From Aradus depressus (Eukaryota > Arthropoda > Insecta > Hemiptera > Aradidae): a DNA stretch of 64,000 nt. Positions 52,565-64,000 of the stretch are shown here, piece after piece. The notes below the pieces were generated by a model that saw only the letters and a program-made list of their open reading frames with translations, was not told where the DNA came from and did not search any database. Position 1 is the stretch's first letter, and each line of letters starts with the position of its first letter. The stretch spans positions 52,655,213 through 52,719,212 of the forward strand of contig OY759215.1 of assembly GCA_963662175.1 (NCBI GenBank). The letters are read 5' to 3'. A program made the translations under genes and the position numbers.

Positions 52565-54250
52565 GTTTCTACTTGGCAAATAGACTGACCTCAATTTTGA
52601 TGATCCAAGGGCAGGCTAACTAGAACACTGTCTAAAAAACTTAAAATATTTCCATTACTTGCTCTGTTTATGTACATGGTCATAAAAAAAAAAAATGTTT
52701 CTTCTGATTCAGGAAGAATAAAGAATTTCAAATAACCGAACATTGCTCTTTTCTTTTCGAAAAAGTATAACTCATAAAGGAATCAAGTTATTTGAATGTC
52801 ATTCTCCACTTGTTGAAAGCAAGGATACAATAAAAATATCCATAATTCAATGAAAAATGTTTATGTTAGAGGAAACTCTCTATTCAGAATTTTTTTCTCA
52901 TTGTTCAAATAAAAATAAAAATGACCATTTTATAAAAGCTTCAATTTATAGTTGGCTGTAATTTTTATACTCTTGGCAGAGGACCTCCACAAATATTATA
53001 TAATTTCTATCGTAATTATTTTTCTTTAATATTTTTATTATTTACAATTATTACCTAGTTGTTTCCTCAGGTCTCAAAGAGCGATATATATATATTGAGA
53101 CAACTTAAAGTTCTATGAATTTACTTTAGTTTCCTTTTTAAATATCATTAATCTTATACAAAACACAGGGGTGGCTTTCTTTTTTATAGAGTTCCTTGGT
53201 GAGAATAAAAGGAAGTAATAACAAAAAAAAAATTGGAATCACAAAGTTCCATAAGTTATATATTTATTTTTAAATTTCTGTAAATTATTTCAAAATCGGT
53301 TAATGGGTTAGTGAGCATAATGATATATATTTTTTTTACAATATTTAAATTAAATCTATTAGAAGTCAATTTGAAAAAATGTAATTTTGGCAAAAGACAT
53401 ATTAAAATATATGATATTTATTGGGATGGTAACAACTCTGGCAACTCACGGCATCCTTGTTTTATCCTTCCTTCTTCTTCAAACAAAATACATACTCCTT
53501 TATGTAAACGGGCTGTCCTGCTGGCGGTACTTCCCGCAAGAGCTTCTTCTTTGGTCTTCTTTTTCACTCCATACCTTCTCCAAGATCTTCCAGATCACAC
53601 CACCACTCCACTCAGACCCTCCATAGCCAAACTAAACCTCCACTAATAACCTCCATAAAACATATAACTACAACTACATCCTCCAGGATCTTCCAAGATA
53701 CTCCCCCGAGTTGGCTCCTTCTGCCCTTCTCGCCATTTTTTCCCCCACCCAATATCATCAGGTTGCTCTTCTTTTATAGTTAATCATATATTTTTTTCTT
53801 TTAATATATTTTGCCATATAAGTTCATTTTTATTTCTATTAACTATATTTTTTTTCTTAAATATACTCTACGTTCTTGTAACATTTTTTTATTATATAAA
53901 GAATAACAATTTCTTTTATTATTCTAGTGACCCCCCCATTCTACACGTCACAATATATATATATCATCCAGCTTAGTACTAGATACAGTACAGTTATGCA
54001 GAACAGAAACACGTAGTGTTTGGACAGAAGAAAAAACAACTTTTGTTTACATCTATCCAACAACAATTATTTTGCTATGCATATTATCCTCATACCGACT
54101 TTTCGTTTCGATTTCGATTTTTGCAAAGTCGTAGAGAAATTTACTTTGAAAAACTTAGAAAAAATATATTTTGAGTAAGTTTTTGCTACTTTTGTAAATT
54201 TTTAATATGTTTTTTGCAATGAAAATCTATTTTTTACTTTCTGATATATT
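52565..54250. other. No gene seen
   Basis: AT-rich. A pyrimidine-rich, GC-richer patch at 53430-53760 has an open frame without recognisable motifs. Confidence 0.35.
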
Positions 54251-54257
54251 TACTATA

Positions 54258-54480
54258 TACTTACGAAGTATATAGGGGGGGGGGGGGGGAGAAGTTATGT
54301 ATTCTGTATTCACTGTCAATCTGTGAGTGTGTGTGTGTCTGTGAACACGGTAACTTTTGATAGAAAGCTATTCATTTTCAGCCCAATCGGCGAAAGCGAA
54401 GGGGGATTAGGGCACAGGATAAACCCAAAACTGTAATAACTACCTTTGTAATGAGTGTATCGAAATGAAATTTTTCCATA
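54258..54480 (+). repeat. Three-module repeat, head, modules 1 and 2 (partial)
   Basis: TACTTACGAAGTATATAGGG followed by a G-run, GAACACGGTAACTTTTGATA, AATAACTACCTTTGTAATGA. Confidence 0.7.
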
Positions 54481-54484
54481 TTCA

Positions 54485-54925
54485 AGTTTCGAATTTCGAC
54501 AGATTAATTGAATTAATCGACAAAAATATAGAAAATATAGAGAATTTCAAAATTTAGGAGCATTTTCGCCAGGGTGCCATAGGAAAACACTTGTTATGTG
54601 TTCAGCGAGGACCCACGACTAACCCCCTTTCAAAGAGACAAAAAAAGGAAGAGGACCATAAAATTGCTAGTGCACAAACTGCGTTTATTTGTTGTTGTTT
54701 TGAGAAATATAAGCGGGAGCTGTTGTAAAGGGCACGGTTGAGAGCTCGTTCCAGACTCGGCTCCCTAGTAATTGATACATACATATTTCTAAAGACCGGA
54801 CGTCCGGTTTCGACTTTTCGTCACAGACACTAACTACTGACCTTCAGGACGCCTCTCAACAAATATTTGTATTTATATATAAATAAATAATATATACGTA
54901 ACAATGAAGAGTAGGTTCCAAATTC
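54485..54925. other. No gene seen
   Basis: Unassigned sequence leading into the minisatellite. Confidence 0.3.
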
Positions 54926-54929
54926 CAAA

Positions 54930-56275
54930 ATGAGACACTGTACGATGTGAGAGCTGGTCTCCATCTGTCAGGACTGAGCAAAATTGATACTATCGAGGAG
55001 GCAGAAAGTCAAACAACCGCCAGCCCCTCTATTATCCTGCCAAACGCCACACAGTACGATGTGAAACCTGGTCTCAGTCTGTCTGGACTGACAGCGAAGA
55101 TGGTACTAAAGACGAGGCAGATAGTCAAACAACCGCCAGCCCTTCTACTATCCTGCCAAACGCCACACTGTAGGGTGGGAGAGCTTGTCTCAATCTGTCT
55201 GGACTGACAGCGAAGATGGTACTAAAGAGGAGGCAGATAGTGGAACAGCTCCCCACCCCTCTACTATACTGCCAAACGCCACACTGTAGGGTGGGAGAGC
55301 TGGTTTCAATCTGTCTGGACTGACAGCGAAGATGGTTCTAAAGAGGAGGCAGATAGTGGAACAGCTCCCCACCCCTCTACTATCCTGCCAAACGCCACAC
55401 TGTAGGGTGGGAGAGCTGGTTTCAATCTGTCTGGACTGACAGCGAAGATGGTACTAAAGAGGAGGCAGATAGTGGAACAGCCCCCCACCCCTCTACTATC
55501 CTGTCAAACGCCATACTGTAGGGTGGGAGAGCTGGTTTCAATCTGTCTGGACTGGCAGTGAAGATGGTACTAAAGAGGAGGCAGATAGTGGAACAGCCCC
55601 CCACCCTCTACTATCCTGCCAAACGCCACACTGTAGGGTAGGAGAGCTCGTCTCAATCTGTCTGGACTGACAGCGAAGATAGTACTAAAGAGGAGGCAGA
55701 TAGTGGAACAGCCCCCCACCCTCTACTATCCTGCCAAACGCCACACTGTAGAGTGGGAAAGCTGGCCTCAAACTGTCTGGACTGAGGGTGAAGATGGTAC
55801 TAAAGAGGAGGGAGATAGTGGAACAGTCCCCCACCATCTACAATCCCTTACAATCTGAGAGCTGTGCTCAGTGGATCTGAGTTCAAAAATAGTGTTTAAG
55901 AGGAGGCAGGTAGTGGCTCCCATTAGGCTGTAGCCTACTCTACCCTCTATTGTCCCAGTAGAAGCACCACTGAACAGTGGGAGAGCTGGTCTTATTCTGG
56001 GGGTTTTGAGTATGAATATTATACTAAAGAAGTGGCAAGTAAGGAATGAGCCATCCATCCTCTATTCCCAGACGCCTCACTGGGGTTACGAGCTGGTCTC
56101 GATCTGGCGGGATTAAGGGCGAAGAGGAACAGCTAGAGGAACAGCCCTCCCACCCTTTACTACCCTGTCAGATTTCACTCGGTACGACCTGAGAGCAGGC
56201 CTTGGTCTGGTGGGACTGATGGCGAAGATGGTACTAAAGAGGAGACAGGCAGGGGGTGGCTCTGTCCCGCCTCTA
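54930..56275. repeat. Minisatellite, about 116-bp unit, about 11 copies
   Basis: The anchor GGGTGGGAGAGCTGGTTTCA recurs at about 55281, 55397 and 55513, an exact 116-bp step. GACAGCGAAGATGGTACTAA and CTATCCTGCCAAACGCCACA recur at the same spacing. Central units are nearly identical; units before 55050 and after 55800 are more diverged. 116 is not a multiple of three, so a coding role is unlikely. Confidence 0.95.
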
Positions 56276-56279
56276 TTTT

Positions 56280-57100
56280 CCCGCCCTTGCTCTCCCACCT
56301 TCCCCACTCTCTGATTTATTGTCAGCCACATCGTCTTAATTAGTCCATTTATACAGGCTTCTTCCACGGTCCCCTCTCCTCCCCCGGATTTTCTCCACCA
56401 AACCATAGACCCAATTGTTTACTTTGTATATATACATACCGGTTAAGGCTTTTATTTCAGGGGCATTGCGCGTCCGTATCTTGCTTCTTTACAAAATTAT
56501 TGCTATAAATTTAAGTTTTTTCTTATGATTGTTCTTCTTTAATTGCTTTGTCCTTAAACCAAGGTACCTGTAAAAAATTTTCCAAAATGATCATCATGGT
56601 AGCTGGCCGATATGCCTCAGCATAAGGCCATAACTGAGAGAAAAAAAAAAAAAAAAAAAAAGGCTTTTATACCCGAACTTTAGCTTGAGTTAGCCATTAA
56701 ATCATAAGTTGGCGTGGACAGGTTTAATTTGCCTTTATGCTGGGGAAAGAATATTGTTTAAAATAAATACCTGCAATAGTAGGACACAAGTTTGGGGAAC
56801 TACAAACACAACAAAATATAAATAAAAAAATACCCAAAAAGATGTTACTTCCCAGAACTAGGTTTGGTCAGAATTATATTAATGATTTGAATCCTCGCGG
56901 AGGGCTATTACTGGAACTAAATAAAGAATACAAGTCTATTCTGATGTTATAATTGATCCTTCCAAATTCTGTGGTTGTTTGTGTGAACCCAAATGTGAGT
57001 CAGATTGTCGAAGTAGAAACGAGAATGTCTTAGAAAATGTAAGTATGAAGCCTCTAAAAGTAGAAGAGCTCTATCCATATTCCTGTTTCCGATCAAATTT
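56280..57100. other. No gene seen
   Basis: A poly(A) run lies at 56640-56662. No supported gene. Confidence 0.3.
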
Positions 57101-57104
57101 CCAG

Positions 57105-57245
57105 CCTTGGTTCTAGACCGAAGACTGATGTGGAATCCTCACAAACGACAAGAACTGAATCAATGGTTTGGGCAGCTCTATCGGTTGCTAAACAGTAAAT
57201 CCAACTTTCTGTTGAGAAAAAACAAAACACAAATAAGACCTTTAG
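57105..57245 (+). pseudogene. Jockey-like LINE RT fragment
   Basis: One open frame reads VLDRRLMWNPHKRQELNQWF, then GQLYRLLNSKSNFLLRKNKT. 'LDRRLTW..H...K...L...F..LY.LL...SKL....K' is the conserved stretch after the RT active site in Jockey-clade elements. It stops where a SINE begins, on the opposite strand. It is a fragment only. Confidence 0.65.
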
Positions 57246-57263
57246 AGAGACTTGTTACATTAA

Positions 57264-57602
57264 AGGTTAGGTTTAGGTTTTATGACTCATACCCGGGCTT
57301 TAACTACGAGGTCATATCGCCTACTACCAGAGCGCTCTTTCGTCACTCTGGTGGACATGAGCCCGACTCTACTGTGGGAGTCCTAAATTTTGCCTACCCT
57401 AAATTTTTATTCATCTAGGGTAGGGGTCTTTAACGAGTACCTGACATCGTACAGGCTCGGGACCATCGCTTAACGTCCCATCCGAAGGACGGCGTGCTTA
57501 AGTTTATTTTACCTCCCAGATAAAATAAACTAAGGGCCTCGGTCGGGCTACCAAGACCTTGAGCTCAGAAGTCAAGCACGCATACCACTGAGCTACCGGC
57601 GT
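57264..57602 (-). repeat. tRNA-derived SINE, near full length
   Basis: TTATGACTCATACCCGGGCT at the 3' end, all body blocks, and CTGAGCTACCGGCG at the head; the B box is altered. Confidence 0.9.
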
Positions 57603-57604
57603 AT

Positions 57605-58940
57605 GTTGATGCTATTTAGTGCTGGCGTTGACCGGCATGTGTTCACTAACATTCAGCTCTTCCTATTCTACTCGCTCTGCCACCACTGCTCGGTGGTGCG
57701 GGGGAGCCCCCGGGCTACCATGGCCTCCTCTACTTTCATTAAATTGAAGATGGTCTGATCGCGATGGTATTTCGGGAATCTTTATTTTTGTATTATTACT
57801 TATATTTTACCTATATATATATACCTACTATTTATTTATTACATATTCTTAATTATTTCATAGAGACATTTCTATTTTTATTCATTTCTCTTGTCCTCCA
57901 TTCTGTCATACTTACTCTTTTATAGCTGTCTATTTGGGAAAAATAAATAAATTAGAAAAACTCTTCTATTTATTTATTAATATTATTATTGGTTCGTCCT
58001 TTTTTTCCGTTACTTTTCTTTACCTTGTTCATATGGCGATTTATTATTTTACGTTATTTTGTATTCCATCATTGTCATCAATTTTACTTACCTACCTACT
58101 GTTTTATTTTTATCGATTGTAAAAACACACCATAATAAAAGAATAATAAATAATTAAATAAAAATAAAAATAAAATGAGAGCAATTCACTAAATTGCTAG
58201 GGACAGGCTTGTAGGGGGGCATTAGGAGGAAATCAGACCACCATTGAGTCGGAACCGGAAAGACGGCCAAGAGGAGTTCTTGGAGAACCTTGAACGAAGA
58301 AGAGGAATGACCAGAGCAGAGACTAGGGTGGTTGATAGGACAAAGGTGGAAGAGGAAAATCCGTGGTAACCATGTAAAGTAAGGCAATACAAGCTGAGAA
58401 AGAAAGAAAATTTGGATGTAAACGAGAAGATTACAAGACCCACAATAACCCATAACCTCTTGGCCTAATGGACCAAACTCATTTCAGAATGAAGTAGAAA
58501 ACAACTAGAGTTAGAAGACAATCTTCTTTGACGCAGCGATATAAATCCTTTTATATCTTCTGCAAGATCAATGGCACTTATTAGTCTCAGCAGTCTCATA
58601 ACCCGTAGAGGCGTATATCTTCCAAATATTCTCATAAAGAAATAAATTAAACTTATTTTCTTAACTGATGTTGTTGAACAAAGATTAGCCTGATAATGGA
58701 TCCGGGGACAGGAGACCCAACACTGTGGCAAGTGTTTCTAAGTTGGAATGGTTCCAAGTAGGAACTGTTACCAAAAACACGCTGTTCTGCCAAAGGAACA
58801 TCCGTAGAGGGAACTTATTAGTCCACACGAATCTCATTGTGACCGTGTTGTGTAATTTTTTATAGGTTTTCGGGGCTTTTCATCAAATGGCTTTGAATTT
58901 ACATTCATCTCTGGTGAAATGTAGTGATCGTTATTTAGTT
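57605..58940. other. No gene recognised
   Basis: Contains minus-strand open stretches at 58154-58453 and 58465-58731 without family motifs. They are not accepted as genes. Confidence 0.3.
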
Positions 58941-58945
58941 GGTTA

Positions 58946-59142
58946 ATGTAACTCATGCCCGGGCTTTAACTACTAGATCATATCATCTATTGTCAGAGCG
59001 CTCTGTTGAAATGAGCCTACTGTAGGAGTCCTACATTTTGCGTACCCAGGTTCATTCAAGTATTGTAGAAGTCTTTTACGGGTACCTGGCATCTTACATG
59101 CTTGAAACAGTCCATCCGAAGGATGGCCTGCTCAAGGTTTTT
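58946..59142 (-). repeat. tRNA-derived SINE, partial
   Basis: GTAACTCATGCCCGGGCTTT through GTCCATCCGAAGGATGGCCT. Confidence 0.8.
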
Positions 59143-59176
59143 TCACCTTCGCGTATATATATATATATAATAGTTA

Positions 59177-59440
59177 GTTATTATGACTCATGCTCGGGCT
59201 TCAACTACAAGGTCATGTCGCCTACTACCAGAGCACTCATTCGTCACTCGGGTAGACATGAGCCCGACTTAACTGTGGAAGTTCTAAATTTTGTCTACCC
59301 TAAATTTTTATTCATCTAGAAAAGGGGTCTTTAACAAGTACCTGACATCGTACAGACAAAGCACCATCGCTTAACGTCCTATCCGAAGGCCGGCGTGCTT
59401 AAGTTTATTATTGGCCGGGTTTCGAACCCGCGATCTTGAG
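59177..59440 (-). repeat. tRNA-derived SINE, 3'-truncated head
   Basis: TTATGACTCATGCTCGGGCT through CCGGGTTTCGAACCCGCGAT. It lies 35 bp from the previous copy in the same orientation, separated by an (AT)n run. Confidence 0.85.
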
Positions 59441-59444
59441 CCCA

Positions 59445-60645
59445 CACTGGAAATTTAGTGAAGATTTGGTTTCGAAATTACCAATAAGTAATTCATGATA
59501 ATTTGAAATACCGCGTAAAACACTGATTGTTTTGACCAAACCGCCAAGGAATGTCTCCACAACGTTGAAGTACACCTCATATATCTGTGACCCTAAGTGG
59601 CCGGGTCCTGCTCGCCTGCTAACACTCAGTCTCGCAGTCTCTTTTCGATATTCTGCTAGTCAAAGAATTTATACCAGGTTATGTTAAACGTTATTCGGAT
59701 TTGTTAGATTCTATATATAAATTTATTATAAGCCAGATCGGGGTGAACTCCTCTATCAGTGGGAAGACGTCCATACGCTCCAGAGTGAAGTGTGGAGAGT
59801 TTGACACTCTAGGTCAATAGTACAGACATACATTAGACACCCAATGATCAAAAATTATGCAAAATAATTAATATTGTACCCTATTGTTATCTACCTTTCT
59901 TAAGCGTATTTGTTTGTGTGTAACTACAGTGATTTAACTTTTTAATAATAGAACCAAATTTCATTTGGGCTGGGGGGCACTCGATTTAGCTTTTAAAAAG
60001 GTACGACGGTACAAAGAGTTCGATAATTTACATATTTTTTCTTTGAGGGGTGTGAAGGGGGGGGAGGAGCAGAAGTTTTTTATTTTTTGTCTGAGCAATT
60101 ACTTCATACCTATTCCTCGGTAAATGTAAAAGAGAAGTTATATCTTTCTGTCTTTTTATCCTTTACTCTAATACAATTTTCAGAGTGGAATGTACTAGAA
60201 GGGGAAGCGAAGATGGTAGCGGTCTGAGGAAAAGAATTAAAATACATTCCTAATTGACTCCTTGTGGGAAGTTGGGAAACACTCGAGTGAAGCAGAGTAG
60301 TGAAAGGAAGAGTGGAAGGAGGGAGGGGAAGGAGGGAGAGGGATAGAGGAGAGTGATAAGGGTGGGAGGATTGTGGGAGACCTTATTGCCACCCCCGAAC
60401 ATCCTCCCCCACCCCCACCCCACCCCACCCTCACCCCCGCTCCCACCCAACCAACAAAATGGGTTTATATTATAGAGGCCACCTCCAGCACAATATCCCC
60501 CTCTCTTGGTCTACTGCGTAGTCGTCTTCTTCCTCATCACACTACGTAGATCAAGGATTATGTTACCCAATGCGTAGTTGACCAAGTATCCAACTTCTGG
60601 TAATTATTGACACAACCAATAGAAACTTCGTTAACAAAAACAAAA
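59445..60645. other. No gene seen
   Basis: Includes a strand-asymmetric stretch (60180-60440), G/A-rich and then C-rich, and a G-run near 60060. Confidence 0.35.
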
Positions 60646-60649
60646 TAAA

Positions 60650-60930
60650 AAGTCGATGAATCACCAGCTACGTACTTTCTCAGCATGAATTAATAAATTA
60701 CGTTTTCGCTCTCCCTCCAAAACTACAACTCAATATTTGACTTACATAGTGGCTTCTGAATTCTCATACTAAATTTTGTCTCTATACATTCATTACAACG
60801 GCAGTTATTAGGGTATTTGAGTGAAGCCTCCCATCTCTAGTCCTCTTGCCCTTCGACCGATTTCATAGAAAATTAATAGGTGGCATCCTTATATGTCTTT
60901 GGGTTCAGTTCACAATGGATAGAACTTGTC
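60650..60930 (-). repeat. Three-module repeat, tail, module 3 and part of module 2
   Basis: GTCGATGAATCACCAGCTAC, TCAGCATGAATTAATAAATT, ATTCATTACAACGGCAGTTA, GAAAATTAATAGGTGGCATC. Confidence 0.75.
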
Positions 60931-61164
60931 TGTACGTGTTTGTTGTGCAGTGTTTGTTTTGCCTGTGTCGTTATCGGGCTAGTGTGGGCGTCGGCGGATG
61001 ATTGTTGCGAATTAGCGTTGTGTAAAATTAGAAATTAGTGTAGCGTGATAACGCATTTAGATTGGACGTTGATTCGGGTGTCATTATAAAAGAGCTTGAG
61101 GAGCACTATTAGGACTCAAAGTGAAACAATAAAAATATTTGCCGAAATATATGTAAACATATGA

Positions 61165-61425
61165 ACCGTAAATAGAAAACGCAAATCAGAGGAAAGCTCG
61201 CATCAAATGGAATTTGAAAAACCTAAAAAGTCTAGTGCCGAGCAAATGCAAGAGCTATGGCAGCATCGAAAAGAAAATCATTTTATCCCAACGTTTTCAC
61301 GGAAAATCTACGGCCTAGACCTTGACTACGCCTTAATGTTCTTTTTTTTTTCTTTTTCATTTTTGAATCAGTCGGAAAAAATGAAATTCCGTTGAAAACT
61401 CCACATCGAATTGGGGGATCGCATT
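61165..61425 (+). pseudogene. Second copy of the unidentified coding remnant, plus repeat head
   Basis: Reads KPKKSSAEQMQELWQHRKEN, then IYGLDLDYALMF, matching 38067-38235 almost base for base. It is followed by GTCGGAAAAAATGAAATTCC, the minus head of the three-module repeat, as at the other locus. Confidence 0.5.
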
Positions 61426-61429
61426 GGTG

Positions 61430-62770
61430 TATGAATATGATTAAACTGAAACCGGGGCTTTGGCCTTTAGGCGTGTAAGTTGACGAAAATTAAATTTCTG
61501 GAGAGATTACCTTTCTGTTTTCTCCTCGTTATAAATAATGTACTTTGTAACTCAAACGATACATGAACCGAGAGCTATGCTGTAAGTCGAAATCATCTAT
61601 AAACCTTGACAGGAAATATCGTATTTGCAGACAAATTTTGGGTTTAGAAAGTCGATTATAGCCTCGATTCTACTTCGAAACAGTTCCATAACAAATGAGG
61701 ATACCTCATATCCAAGCAGTGTACTGAATATGAGGTTTGTGTGGTGCTTCGTCAAGGTAGCGCAACTGTAATGGAGTTATGGTACATTGTGAAATGAATG
61801 ACTCCATTGATTTTTCTTAATGAACTCAGATGTATCAATTTATTCTAAAACGATTCTTTGATTCATTCGTCAAGGGTTGGAGGGGCTGCAGGATGGGCTT
61901 TAATTGAATAACCTCTAACTCCTCTCCCCAGCACTTTTTGACACGTGCGTGAATCCTAGTCCATGAACATTGTCCAGAATTGTCAATATGTCGGGGGGGA
62001 ATCGAGGCAGGAATTGAATAACTGCTCACTGCAATGATGAGTATTAGTGAGAAGAGAGCCCATGAAAGAAATGAGTGAGAATAAGACAGTGCCGTTTGGC
62101 TAGGTCAGAGGTTTTAGGAGGAAGAGCGGCGAGAGATTGCATACTAGACAGGTAGCAGCACTGGTAACCCAGTGTTGCCAAAAAAAAAAAAAATAATAAT
62201 GAAATAATGCTGAGTGGGGAGGGAGGTTTGCACATTGACATATAGTTTTCTGCACTTTACCTTACTCTAAAAGACACGATTCCTCAATAGTTTAAATAGA
62301 CTAAGTTGGAAGAATGGTAAGTGTGCTAGCAATATGCATGCAGTGTAACTGCTATTCTTTTGTGTTTAGTGGTTCTGATATGCCCTGCCATGCTGTAGAA
62401 GCCTTATCATCTCTTAGTTCCTATAGGATTATAAGGTTGAAGGCCAATATGCGAGAAAGGATTCCTTAGAGGAAAGGGCTGTCGGGTCGGGGTTCTGTGA
62501 GCTCGGCTCTTTCAGCCCTTCTGTCTACTCTCCTCCCACGTAGCGCCACCCACCCGCCCCCGCCTCCCGCCTTTGGTCATGTAACTCTTCAAAGGTCATT
62601 CAGGCTATTTACAGACATAGCATACCTCCCCTAATTGGGACTCAATACGAAATTATTATCGGCCAAACAACATTATATACGTCATTGTTGGATTGGTGTA
62701 ATGTCTGTCTAGGATAGACGACGCCACCCAATACTTGAAATGGGATCAAATCGCTAGTAAGGTTAACGTA
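61430..62770. other. No gene seen
   Basis: No coding frame with family support. Confidence 0.35.
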
Positions 62771-62775
62771 ATAAG

Positions 62776-63020
62776 ACTATGGAACAACGGTGATTCTGAT
62801 TAAAAAAAGGAGACTATGGAACAACGGTGGTTCTGAGTAACATAAGAAGCCTATGGAACAACGGTGGTTCTGATTAACAAAAGAAGACTATGGAACAACG
62901 GTGGTTCTGATTAACATAAGAAGACTATGGAACAACGGTGATTCTGATTAAAAAAAGAAGACTATGGAACAACGGTGGTTCTGATTAACGTAACAAGACT
63001 ACGGAACAACGGTTCTGATT
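62776..63020. repeat. Minisatellite, 37-bp unit, about 6.6 copies
   Basis: ACTATGGAACAACGGTGGTT followed by CTGATTAACATAAGAAG repeats with few substitutions (GGTT/GATT; ACAT/AAAA). Confidence 0.95.
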
Positions 63021-63024
63021 ATTA

Positions 63025-64000
63025 ATTTATATGTTCCTCTCAAGGTCAGTAAACTTCGGCATGGAACAGGAAGTCGCTAGAATTGTAGAATGCCGACATA
63101 GATCGAAACATTGGTCATGGCGGAGGATCACGCTGTCACCCATGCGGTAGCCGAACTCAGATTGTACAGACCAGGAGTTGTGTCAGCATCGTTCTAACAA
63201 CGACAGTAGATATTAACAATTCGACGATCTGTATGAATCCAATTAAAACACAACCGCCCTCCAAGAATGGAATTCACGATATTACTTAATATACACAAAT
63301 AGCTCGTGCGTTAGGTTTGGGAAGTTCGCAGGATGGCATTATTGAAATTCCCTTATATGTATACAACGGAATGGACCCGCCCATTATTGCTAAGATCAGA
63401 AAAAAAACTGTTTCCAGATTATTCTGAATCGATCTGTTTCGATTAAAAATGTGAGCTGAAACTCATTTCTGACGTAAACAAAGGTTAGATTGACTTTTCA
63501 GGGGAATTTCACATTTTAAAGTTCTCTGAACACGTTTTGACCATTTTGGCGATGGTGTCTGTTCGTCTCTTTGTGTGAATGTGATTGGAACTCTGTGAGT
63601 GCTCTAACTCGTTGTCTTAACCAATATTCTCTGCAAATAAAAATTGTAGAGAAAAGTAAAAGGCATATTTTATGTGAATGACGATTTTTCGCAGATCGTC
63701 CACCAAAACCCGTTCTGAAATGTCATTTTGAAATCCATTTATTTTGACGATTGCTTGATTTAACTCGAACATGGGTAGTTCTTTCTAGTGCATAGCAAGA
63801 ATTTTAAAATTTGGTTCTATTACTGGAAATCAAGATGAGACAATTCCTGACTGGATATGGTTACATTTTGCCAAAATCGGACGAAAATTAAGACCATTTT
63901 ACTTCTGTAGTACATTTAATAAGATATCACTTATATTTATGACTTATCAAAATCTCTTCGAATAAAAGTTGTAGAAAAAACTGATTTTAAGATTTTTCGG
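63025..64000. other. No gene seen
   Basis: ATAAAAATTGTAGAGAAAAG (about 63637) and ATAAAAGTTGTAGAAAAAAC (about 63962) suggest an internally repeated transposon-like sequence running off the window end. Confidence 0.3.

Noticed and set aside
55190..55604. Family of 60-residue minus-strand proteins
   Set aside because: They are phase shadows of a 116-bp minisatellite; the unit length is not a multiple of three.
58154..58731. Membrane-protein-like open frames
   Set aside because: No family motif, overlapping frames of equal quality, and ordinary composition for pyrimidine-rich DNA.
60237..60450. Pro/Gly-rich open frames
   Set aside because: Produced by a low-complexity purine/pyrimidine-skewed tract.

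Overview
This window is a repeat-rich, AT-rich stretch of an animal nuclear genome. An arthropod is the most likely source: one intron-rich gene is embedded in BEL/Pao and Jockey-type retroelements, Penelope-like elements, a Helitron, Tc1/mariner, pogo-like and hAT DNA transposons, and many tRNA-derived SINEs. The exact taxon cannot be read from the sequence. Nothing looks bacterial or organellar.

One cellular gene is clear. On the minus strand, 26291 down to 8829, eleven coding exons join in phase across GT-AG introns into a 539-residue fatty-acid amide hydrolase 2 (FAAH2) type serine amidase. It has an N-terminal membrane anchor and a complete Lys131-Ser206-Ser230 triad. The first of these exons begins exactly at an ATG that directly follows a splice acceptor, so at least one upstream exon is missing from that model. 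A candidate lies at 36902-36922, with a TATA-like motif near 37050.

Layout. 1-930: 3' end of a BEL/Pao retrotransposon (integrase C-terminus, polypurine tract, LTR). 930-8700: repeats only, made of SINEs, a LINE 3' end, copies of an unnamed three-module repeat, and nested MITEs. 8.8-26.3 kb: FAAH2, whose introns hold Penelope-like, Jockey-like, hAT-like, SINE and three-module copies. 26.3-37 kb: probable 5' intron or flank with a pogo-like element, a 76-bp palindrome, a 1.4-kb inverted repeat tied to a Helitron, and a mariner-like element with about 285-bp TIRs. 37-48 kb: repeats including a 928-bp hAT element and a tandem run of the three-module repeat. 48-64 kb: SINEs, BEL/Pao and Jockey remnants, and two minisatellites (about 116 bp and 37 bp units).

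The strongest candidates for something undescribed are: the three-module dispersed repeat, which has about twenty fragments in both orientations, a palindromic tail, tail-to-head tandems and a minus-strand frame that stays open across modules; the nearly perfect 717-bp-arm inverted duplication that copies a Helitron 5' end together with its flank; and hammerhead-ribozyme-like cores at Penelope-like element ends.
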